This document shows, in pieces, positions 7,056 through 12,134 of a stretch of DNA of 12,134 bases (position 1 is the first letter of the stretch; each line of letters opens with the position of its first letter). The position numbers were made by a program, and so were the translations under genes. The notes under the pieces were generated by a model, which had not been told where the DNA came from, made no database searches, and worked only from the letters and a program-made list of their open reading frames with translations. Origin of the DNA: an uncultured Macromonas sp. (GTDB taxonomy: Bacteria; Pseudomonadota; Gammaproteobacteria; Burkholderiales; Burkholderiaceae); assembly GCA_946481585.1 (NCBI GenBank), contig CAMLOF010000072.1, positions 1-12,134 of the forward strand, written 5' to 3'.

Positions 7056-7967
7056 GTGAACTTTGCCCAGCTCCTCTTCCCCGATTTTTCTCTGATCGTT
7101 TGCGGCTATCTTTTGTGCCGCTACACCGCGCTGGACCGCAAGATATGGGAACCGCTGGAAAGCCTGGTTTACTTCTTTCTGTTCCCTGTGCTGCTGTTCC
7201 ACTCCATCGTGCGAACGCCGCTGGACTGGCAATCCGCCACACACATGATGGCCGCCGGGGTGACGCTGGGCGTGCTGGGCATTGCATTGGCGTACTCGCT
7301 TCCGTACTGGCCATTCATCGGCCCTCGGCTGGACCGTCGCCTGCACGCCGCCAGTGCACAGATCGGCTTTCGCTTCAACTCCTTCATCGTGCTGGCCCTG
7401 GTAGGCAAGGTGGCTGGTGACGAAGGCATGCCACTGGTGGCCGTGCTGATTGGTGTGTGCGTGCCGCTGTTCAATGTGGGCGCGGTTTTTCCCATGGTGC
7501 GCCATGCCAAGCGTGGGCTCTGGCGCGAATTGCTGCGCAACCCCCTGATCATTGCAACGGTCAGCGGCCTGCTGGCCAACGTGCTGGGGTTGGGCATTCC
7601 AGACTGGCTCGCACCAACCACCAACCGCATCGGCCAGGCGGCACTGGCATTGGGCTTGATGGCCGCAGGCGCGGGCATGCAGCTGGGCCGCATGGCACAG
7701 GCCAAGACCCTGGCCACCCTGGTGCTGGGCTTGAAGCACCTTGCGTTGCCGGTGGTGGCGTTCGGCGTGGCGTGGCTGTGGCAGCTGGACCGCACGCAGA
7801 CCCTGGTGCTGCTTATGTTCTCCGCGGTGCCCACTGCTTCCAGCTGCTACGTGCTTGCCGCGCGCATGGGCTACGACGGCCCCTACGTAGCCAGCCTGGT
7901 AACCGTTTCCACGGCGCTGGGCGTGGTGAGCCTGCCCTTCGCCCTGGGCGTTCTGGCTGGCTGGTGA
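7056..7967 (+). CDS. AEC-family (auxin efflux carrier-like) membrane transporter
   Basis: Inner-membrane secondary carrier of 303 residues, the usual length for bacterial AEC proteins such as YfdV (about 314). About ten hydrophobic segments are visible, beginning at 8-22, 37-51, 64-83, 105-117 and 126-145. After a short charged loop (148-161) come 162-180, 193-210, 219-240, 247-266 and 279-300. Family-typical features are NPLIIATVSGLLAN after the loop, GLMAAGAGMQLG and SAVPTASSCYVLAARMG. Members move small carboxylates or related anions; the substrate here is unknown. The GTG at 7056 (MNFAQLLFPDFSLI) gives the family N-terminus. An ATG 57 bases upstream is in frame but adds unrelated residues. 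It precedes the dioxygenase operon on the same strand, but an 87-base AT-rich gap with its own promoter-like elements separates them. Carriage of the oxygenase substrate is possible but unproven. Confidence 0.88.
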   Translation: MNFAQLLFPDFSLIVCGYLLCRYTALDRKIWEPLESLVYFFLFPVLLFHSIVRTPLDWQSATHMMAAGVTLGVLGIALAYSLPYWPFIGPRLDRRLHAASAQIGFRFNSFIVLALVGKVAGDEGMPLVAVLIGVCVPLFNVGAVFPMVRHAKRGLWRELLRNPLIIATVSGLLANVLGLGIPDWLAPTTNRIGQAALALGLMAAGAGMQLGRMAQAKTLATLVLGLKHLALPVVAFGVAWLWQLDRTQTLVLLMFSAVPTASSCYVLAARMGYDGPYVASLVTVSTALGVVSLPFALGVLAGW

Positions 7968-7997
7968 CCCACCAATGACGATGGGTGTAAACCCTAG

Positions 7998-8028
7998 TTC
8001 ATCGAATTAATAAGTAAACATATTATTT
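7998..8028 (+). promoter_or_regulatory. Candidate promoter/operator of the Rieske oxygenase operon
   Basis: The gap 7968-8054 contains the most AT-rich patch of the window. TATTAT at 8021-8026 is a good -10. A weak -35 (TTCATC, 7998-8003) lies 17 bases upstream. An inverted repeat AATAA (8009-8013) / TTATT (8023-8027) with 9 bases between overlaps the -10, as expected for a repressor or LysR/MarR-type regulator site. A start near 8033 would leave a leader of about 20 bases with a modest Shine-Dalgarno (GGGA, 8045-8048) before the ATG at 8055. No regulator gene is in the window. Confidence 0.45.
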
Positions 8029-8054
8029 GGGCAAACCACACCTTGGGATAGCCC

Positions 8055-9449
8055 ATGAACGCATTCATCGATCCTCAAACCAAGTCTCGCTGGCCTGAAC
8101 AAGAAGGCTCCAGCCGTGTGCCCTTCTGGGCCTACACCGACCCTGCCGTCTATCAGCGCGAACTGGACCGCCTGTTCTACGGGCCGCACTGGTGCTACGT
8201 CGGCCTGGAGGCCGAAATCCCCAAACCCGGCGACTACAAGCTGAGCTGGGTGGGCGAGCGCCAGGTCATCATGGTGCGCGACCGGGTGATGCCTAAAGAC
8301 CGTGCCACGGACCACGGCGTCCGCGTGGTGGAGAACCGCTGCGCCCACCGGGGCGTGCGCTTTTGCCAGGAGCCGCACGGCAACGCGCGCAGCTTCGTCT
8401 GCCCCTACCACCAGTGGACCTACAAGCTCAATGGCGACCTGGCGGGCCTGCCGTTCAAAGACGGGGTGAAAGTGGTCACCGAGCAGGGTGAATGCGTCAA
8501 CGGCGGCATGCCGCCAGACTTCAGCCTGCAACACAACGGCTTGACCAAACTGCGCGTGGAAGTGCTGCACGGCCTGGTGTTCGCCACCTTCAGCAGCGAG
8601 GCGGAGCCGCTGCGCGACTACCTGGGCCCCAACATCATGCCCTGGCTGGACCGTATCTTCCAGGGCCCCAACGGCTCGCGCCAACTCACGCTGCTGGGCT
8701 ACAACCGCCAGCGCATTCCGGGCAACTGGAAGCTGATGATGGAGAACATCAAAGACCCCTACCACCCTGGCCTGCTGCACACCTGGTTCGTCACCTTCGG
8801 GCTGTGGCGCGCCGACCAGAAAAGCCGCATGGTGATGGACGAGCACGGTCGCCACGCGGTGATGATCTCGCGCCGCAACGACGGCGGCCAGGGCCCAGCC
8901 AAGGGCTCCGGTGCCGTGACCGACGTAACCGAGGGCGTGACCAGCTTCAAGGCCGACATGAAGCTCAACGACATGCGCCTGCTGGACGTGGTGCCCGAGC
9001 CTTGGTGGACCGTGCCCGACCCCACACAGCCAGGCCAGACCATCACGCCTACTGTGACCATGATCACGCTGTTCCCCAGCCTCATCGTGCAGCAGCAGGT
9101 CAACTCGCTGTCCACCCGGCACATCCAGCCGCGCGGCAACGGCAGTTTCGACTTTGTGTGGACGCACTTCGGCTTTGCCGACGACACCCCCGAGATGACC
9201 CAGCGCCGCCTGCGCCAGGCCAACCTGTTCGGCCCGGCAGGGTTTGTGAGCGCCGACGACGGCGAGGTGATCGAGTTCAGCCAGGACGGCTTTGCGCAGT
9301 GGAACAGCGACGGCCAGGGCCAGGGGCACACCATCTGTGAACTGGGCGGAAAAGACCCCGGCGTGGGCCAGCCACCCACCGAGCACATGGTCACCGAAAC
9401 GCTGATCCGCTCCATGTACGACTACTGGAAAAAGGCCATGGCCCTGTGA
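8055..9449 (+). CDS. Rieske non-haem-iron aromatic oxygenase, alpha subunit (salicylate 5-hydroxylase NagG-like)
   Basis: Catalytic subunit, 464 residues, of a ring-hydroxylating oxygenase that uses O2 and electrons from a ferredoxin. The Rieske [2Fe-2S] ligands are Cys 96-x-His 98 and Cys 116-x2-His 119 (CAHRG...CPYHQW). The mononuclear iron site is His 237 and His 242 in NIKDPYHPGLLH, with bridging Asp 234 and the carboxylate in SADDGE (Asp 401 or 402). Blocks such as GSSRVPFWAYT, PHWCYVGLEAEIP, GYNRQRIPGNWKLM, HTWFVTFGLWRAD and QQQVNSLSTRHIQP match what I recall of NagG from the naphthalene-gentisate pathway. A related anthranilate-type (AndAc-like) oxygenase remains possible. Relative to NagG there appear to be added loops near 77-90 and 320-335, so the true substrate may be another substituted benzoate. 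It is co-transcribed with the beta subunit 19 bases downstream. No ferredoxin or reductase gene is nearby. Confidence 0.92.
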   Translation: MNAFIDPQTKSRWPEQEGSSRVPFWAYTDPAVYQRELDRLFYGPHWCYVGLEAEIPKPGDYKLSWVGERQVIMVRDRVMPKDRATDHGVRVVENRCAHRGVRFCQEPHGNARSFVCPYHQWTYKLNGDLAGLPFKDGVKVVTEQGECVNGGMPPDFSLQHNGLTKLRVEVLHGLVFATFSSEAEPLRDYLGPNIMPWLDRIFQGPNGSRQLTLLGYNRQRIPGNWKLMMENIKDPYHPGLLHTWFVTFGLWRADQKSRMVMDEHGRHAVMISRRNDGGQGPAKGSGAVTDVTEGVTSFKADMKLNDMRLLDVVPEPWWTVPDPTQPGQTITPTVTMITLFPSLIVQQQVNSLSTRHIQPRGNGSFDFVWTHFGFADDTPEMTQRRLRQANLFGPAGFVSADDGEVIEFSQDGFAQWNSDGQGQGHTICELGGKDPGVGQPPTEHMVTETLIRSMYDYWKKAMAL

Positions 9450-9468
9450 GCCGCGAAAGAACAACAAG

Positions 9469-9969
9469 ATGAACCAGGAACTGCTGCAAACCCTCTGCCT
9501 GCACCACGAGATCGACCAGCTCAACGCTGCTTACACCGCCGCCCTGGACGAAAAGCGCTACGGCGACTGGCCGGAATTCTTTGTGGCCGATGGCCGCTAC
9601 AAAGTGCAGGCTCGCGAGAACTTCGACCGGGGCCTGCCGCTGGCGCTCATGAACTTCGAGAGCCAGGGCATGATGAAAGACCGCGTCCACGGCATCACCC
9701 AAACCATCTACCACGGGCCATACCACATGCGGCACGTCGTCAGCCCCGCCCGGGTGCTGGAAGTAGTGCAGGAAGACGACGTGGAGGTGGTGCGCGCCCA
9801 GGCCAATTACGCGGTGTTCCGCACCAAGCCGGGCAACGTGAGCGAGGTGTTCAACGTGGGCCGCTACATCGACGAACTGGTGCGCGATGGCGGCGCCCTC
9901 AAGCTGCGCAGTCGCCATTGCGTGTACGACAGCGAGCTGATCCTCAACTCGCTGATCTACCCGGTCTGA
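9469..9969 (+). CDS. Ring-hydroxylating oxygenase beta subunit (NagH-like)
   Basis: Small structural subunit, 166 residues, of the alpha3-beta3 oxygenase; it has the SnoaL/NTF2-like cone fold and no metal site. Recognisable segments are LNAAYTAALDEKRYGDWPEFFVADGRYKVQ, split as residues 18-27 and 32-47, then RENFDRGLPLALMNFES (49-65), MMKDRVHGI (68-76), YHMRHVV (84-90), ANYAVFRTK (110-118), SEVFNVGRYID (123-133) and the terminal SELILNSLIYPV. These match NagH-type beta subunits in order and spacing. It follows the alpha stop by 19 bases with only a weak purine-rich site (GAAAGA). It ends 19 bases before the convergent amidase stop, so the operon contains only these two genes. No clear terminator is seen in that gap. 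Confidence 0.9.
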   Translation: MNQELLQTLCLHHEIDQLNAAYTAALDEKRYGDWPEFFVADGRYKVQARENFDRGLPLALMNFESQGMMKDRVHGITQTIYHGPYHMRHVVSPARVLEVVQEDDVEVVRAQANYAVFRTKPGNVSEVFNVGRYIDELVRDGGALKLRSRHCVYDSELILNSLIYPV

Positions 9970-9988
9970 GCATCACGCTCGCCGGACT

Positions 9989-11410
9989 TCAAACCTGCCG
10001 GTTGCGCGCCAGCGGCGGATTCTTGCCAAAGTACCGCACGATGCCTTTGAGCAGGGCATCGGCCATCTCGGCCTGAAAACGTGGGGTGCTCAGGCGGCGT
10101 TCCTCGTCGGGATTGCTGATGAACGCCGTTTCCACCAACACGCTGGGAATGTCGGGCGCCTTCAACACGGCAAACCCGGCTTGTTCCACGCGCGGCTTGT
10201 GCAGCTTGCCCACACGCTCCATTTCACCCAGCATGGCGCTGCCGAGCTTGAGGCTGTCGTTGATCTGCGCGGTGGTGCTCATGTCAAGCAAGGCCCGGTG
10301 CACCGTGGCATCTTGGGTGCGCACGTTCAGCCCGCCCACCACGTCTGCGGCGTTTTCCTTGTTGGCCAGCCAGCGCGCGGCAGCGCTTGACGCGCCGCGT
10401 TCGCTCAACGCAAACACACTGGCGCCTTGCGGGCGCGGGGTGTAGAAGGCATCGGCATGGATGCTGACGAACAGATCGGCCTGCACGCGCCGGGCCTTGT
10501 CCACACGCACGTGCAGCGGCACGAAAAAGTCACCATCTCGCGTGAGGAAGGCCCGCATGGTGTTGCCGTTGACCTTGGTGTCGTTGATGCGGTCGCGCAG
10601 CAGTTCGGCAATGCGCAACACCACATCCTTTTCCTGTACGCCGTTGGGGCCTATGGCACCCGGGTCTTCGCCGCCATGCCCTGGGTCCAGGGCCACGACG
10701 ATGAGCCTGTCGGTCTGGTCCCCGCCACCCTTGGGCTTTTGCTTGTTCGCAAAAGTGGGGCGTTCCGGCTTGCTTTCCGGGACTGGGGACGGCTTCTCGT
10801 TGGCTGGCGGCTGCTGTGCAGCGGCTGAATTGGGCGCTGGGCTTGCTGGGGCACCGCTGCGTTGCGCAATCAGTTCGCCCAGCGGGTCGTGCGCCGGTGC
10901 CGGTGCAGCCGCCGCGGTGTTGGCAGAAGGCGCCTTTTCCAACTCAGCCAAGCGCTGCGCGATCAGGTCGTGCAAAGGGTCCGGCGCCTGCGTGGGGTAA
11001 AGATCCAGCACCAGACGGTGCTTGTAGGCCGCCACCGGGTCCAGGTTGAACACCTGCGGCGAGATGGCCTGCTTCAAGTCCACCACCAGGCGAACCACGT
11101 TGGGTGCGTTCTGCCCCACGCGAATGCCAGAGATGTTGGGGTCGTCGGACTTGACCTGGCTGACCAGCTCACGCAATCCGGGAATCAGGTCAATGCCTTC
11201 AATGTCCACGGCCAGACGCGGCGGGTCGGTCACGAAGAACTGCCGCGCCTTGAGGGCGCCGTCGGACTCGATGGTGACGCGGGTGTAGTCCTTGGCGGGC
11301 CAGATGCGCACGGCCACGATGCTGGCGCCGCGCGCAATCTGGTGCGGGCCGATCCACAGCATCAACACGCCCGCAGGCGCCACGGAGGTGAGCAAGTCGC
11401 GGCGCTTCAT
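9989..11410 (-). CDS. amiC: N-acetylmuramoyl-L-alanine amidase, AmiC-type, Tat-exported
   Basis: Periplasmic zinc amidase that cleaves the amide between N-acetylmuramic acid and the stem peptide at division septa; 473 residues. The N-terminus MKRRDLLTSVAPAGVLMLWI is a twin-arginine signal with cleavage likely near residue 29-33. An AMIN domain (about 33-138) targets the septum or peptidoglycan. A Pro/Ala-rich linker (141-230) carries the motif DPLxxLIAQR twice (144-153, 175-184). The Amidase_3 domain (236-460) holds the zinc ligands His 245 (LDPGHGGEDPGA), Glu 260 and His 318 (SIHADAF), with catalytic Glu 427 (VLVETAFISN). The ATG at 11410 is chosen for the Tat signal and the GGAGG 10 bases upstream. 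It overlaps the tsaE stop as ATGA, the conserved tsaE-amidase pairing. mutL, often next in this cluster, is absent; the oxygenase operon converges here instead. AmiC is preferred over AmiB because of the Tat signal plus AMIN domain. Confidence 0.94.
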   Translation of the reverse strand: MKRRDLLTSVAPAGVLMLWIGPHQIARGASIVAVRIWPAKDYTRVTIESDGALKARQFFVTDPPRLAVDIEGIDLIPGLRELVSQVKSDDPNISGIRVGQNAPNVVRLVVDLKQAISPQVFNLDPVAAYKHRLVLDLYPTQAPDPLHDLIAQRLAELEKAPSANTAAAAPAPAHDPLGELIAQRSGAPASPAPNSAAAQQPPANEKPSPVPESKPERPTFANKQKPKGGGDQTDRLIVVALDPGHGGEDPGAIGPNGVQEKDVVLRIAELLRDRINDTKVNGNTMRAFLTRDGDFFVPLHVRVDKARRVQADLFVSIHADAFYTPRPQGASVFALSERGASSAAARWLANKENAADVVGGLNVRTQDATVHRALLDMSTTAQINDSLKLGSAMLGEMERVGKLHKPRVEQAGFAVLKAPDIPSVLVETAFISNPDEERRLSTPRFQAEMADALLKGIVRYFGKNPPLARNRQV

Positions 11411-11895
11411 TGCTCGCAGTCCTCCAGCAGGCGCAAGCCGGTGGGCGTCAGGGCAGTGAGTTGAATGCGTCGCTGTTCGTCGTCCATCGTCGTCAGTGTC
11501 AGGCTCAGGTCGGGCGTGGGCAGCAGTGTTCCGGCTTTTTCGGGCCACTCCACGAGCTTGAGCCCTGGGTCGGCAAAAAGTTCGCGAAAGCCCGCGTCTT
11601 CCCATTCACGCGGGTCGTTGAAGCGGTAGAAGTCAAAGTGAGATATGGCCAGGCCCTGCGGCCAACCTGGGGCGGCCGGCGCCTGGTGCGGCTCCACCAC
11701 GGCATAGGTGGGGCTTTTGATGCGGCCCTGTATGCCCAGCGCACGCAGCAGGTGGCGCACCAGCGTGGTCTTGCCCGCGCCCAGGTCGCCATGGAGTGTG
11801 AGCGTGGCATGTGCCAGCGCGGTGCTGCGCGCCAGCCGCTGGGCCAGGGCCTGGGTGTCATCTTCAGTGGCGCAAACCCATTCGCGCCCGGCCAA
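11407..11895 (-). CDS. tsaE: tRNA threonylcarbamoyladenosine biosynthesis ATPase TsaE
   Basis: Essential cytosolic P-loop ATPase that works with TsaB and TsaD to make t6A at position 37 of ANN-decoding tRNAs. With the TTG start at 11895 the product has 162 residues (E. coli 153). It shows Walker A GDLGAGKTT (36-44), SPTYAVVEPH (61-70), the HFDFYRFNDPREWEDAGF block (86-103) and LVEWPEKAG (114-122), with the family Glu/Trp pair at 116-117. The start is uncertain. No ATG fits near the conserved N-terminus; TTG gives a sensible length but lacks a well-spaced Shine-Dalgarno. The frame stays open to 12099, where it runs antisense to queG. It overlaps the amidase by 4 bases and is divergent from queG with about 40 bases between them. 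Confidence 0.92.
   Translation of the reverse strand: MAGREWVCATEDDTQALAQRLARSTALAHATLTLHGDLGAGKTTLVRHLLRALGIQGRIKSPTYAVVEPHQAPAAPGWPQGLAISHFDFYRFNDPREWEDAGFRELFADPGLKLVEWPEKAGTLLPTPDLSLTLTTMDDEQRRIQLTALTPTGLRLLEDCEQ
11421..11425 (-). promoter_or_regulatory. Ribosome binding site of the amidase
   Basis: The minus strand reads GGAGG, 10 bases before the ATG at 11410, inside the 3' end of tsaE. It supports this start over longer in-frame alternatives that would bury the Tat signal. Confidence 0.6.
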
Positions 11896-11919
11896 GGCGG
11901 CTCGGGCGGGCGGGCTTCC

Positions 11920-11925
11920 TACAAT
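11920..11925 (+). promoter_or_regulatory. -10 element of queG, with very short leader
   Basis: TACAAT matches TATAAT in five of six positions and ends only 9 bases before the ATG at 11935. Transcription would start about 11931-11933, so the mRNA would have almost no leader, consistent with no Shine-Dalgarno. No convincing -35 is seen 16-18 bases upstream. Confidence 0.45.
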
Positions 11926-11934
11926 GTGGTGCTG

Positions 11935-12134
11935 ATGGTCGATGCTGCTCAATTCGTCTCGCAAATCCAGGCATGGGGCCAAGCCTTGGGATTTTCCCAA
12001 ATTGGCGTGGCCGGTGTCGATCTGTCCGCCGCGGAACCGGGTTTGCTCGCTTGGTTGTCGCGTGGTTTCCACGGTGAGATGCACTACATGGCCAGTCACG
12101 GCCTCAAGCGGGCTCGTCCAGCGGAGCTGGTGCC
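11935..12134 (+). CDS. queG: Epoxyqueuosine reductase QueG, N-terminal part (runs off the right edge)
   Basis: The first 66 codons of the cobalamin- and 4Fe-4S-dependent enzyme that makes the last step of queuosine in tRNA (epoxyqueuosine to queuosine). Visible family features are QIQAWGQALGFSQIGVAGVDL (11-31), split here as QIQAWGQALG and FSQIGVAGVDL, then EPGLLAWLSRGFHGEMHYM and the RARPAELV block at 59-66, the usual lead into the LVPGTRSVI segment. The cobalamin-binding and ferredoxin-like Cys motifs lie beyond the window. The ATG at 11935 is preferred. Two GTG codons (11926, 11929) are in frame just upstream but would lie at or before the predicted transcription start. Confidence 0.92.
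   Translation, partial: MVDAAQFVSQIQAWGQALGFSQIGVAGVDLSAAEPGLLAWLSRGFHGEMHYMASHGLKRARPAELV

Noticed and set aside
7045..7059. Four-codon minigene (ATG CTC ATC GAG TGA) whose stop overlaps the AEC carrier GTG
   Set aside because: Its ATG lies inside the predicted -10 element, so it would not be transcribed from that promoter, and it has no ribosome binding site.
8007..9524. 505-codon minus-strand open frame opposite the oxygenase alpha subunit
   Set aside because: His/Val/Ala-rich composition typical of a complementary-strand shadow; the plus-strand frame carries complete Rieske and iron-site motifs.
9970..9988. Possible terminator between the convergent oxygenase and amidase genes
   Set aside because: Only 4-bp CCGG arms can pair in this gap and no T-tract is present on either strand.
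11896..12099. Upstream extension of tsaE to an ATG at 12099
   Set aside because: The extra 68 residues are antisense to the queG coding region and do not resemble any TsaE N-terminus.
1..12134. CRISPR arrays, insertion sequences, phage genes, tRNAs or toxin-antitoxin pairs
   Set aside because: No regularly spaced repeats, transposase or integrase-like proteins, cloverleaf sequences or small paired genes were seen; gene-free gaps are all about 150 bases or less.

Overview
The window looks like a chromosomal segment of a high-GC betaproteobacterium, most likely Burkholderiales and probably Comamonadaceae (Acidovorax, Hydrogenophaga or Rhodoferax-like). This rests on the GC-rich third positions, the style of the predicted proteins, and the recognisable housekeeping neighbours (tsaE-amidase divergent from queG; yafS-like methyltransferase-rnhA). 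It is inferred from protein character, not from a database search. Ten genes fill almost the whole window. No tRNA, rRNA, CRISPR array, insertion sequence or phage gene is visible, and no gene-free stretch exceeds about 150 bases.

Left part (1-4523, minus strand): after a short non-coding end with two GC-rich hairpins comes a two-gene RND efflux operon. The membrane-fusion adaptor (start 4523) is followed 17 bases later by the HAE1/AcrB-type permease (3243 to 148). No TolC-like outer-membrane channel gene is present, so the pump must use one encoded elsewhere.

Middle-left (4669-6903, minus strand): a compact, overlapping three-gene cluster. A protein with a probable NYN/PIN-like fold overlaps by 20 bases a YafS-type SAM-dependent methyltransferase, which overlaps by 4 bases (GTGA) rnhA, encoding ribonuclease HI with a GTG start.

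Middle-right (7056-9969, plus strand): an AEC-family membrane carrier, then, after an AT-rich promoter-like gap, a two-gene operon for the alpha and beta subunits of a Rieske non-haem-iron aromatic oxygenase. Both subunits resemble salicylate 5-hydroxylase NagG/NagH. The ferredoxin, the reductase and the gentisate-pathway genes that normally accompany it are absent here. This is the main accessory element of the window.

Right part (9989-12134): a Tat-exported N-acetylmuramoyl-L-alanine amidase (AmiC type) and tsaE (tRNA t6A synthesis ATPase) on the minus strand, joined by a 4-base ATGA overlap. The 5' end of queG (epoxyqueuosine reductase) runs divergently and leaves the window at the right edge.

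I saw no clearly new multi-gene system. The points most worth a second look are the orphan NagGH-like pair and its promoter, the NYN-like protein with altered acidic motifs next to rnhA, and the apparently leaderless starts of the AEC carrier and queG. A repeated peptide in the amidase linker and a phased direct repeat upstream of the efflux operon also deserve checking.
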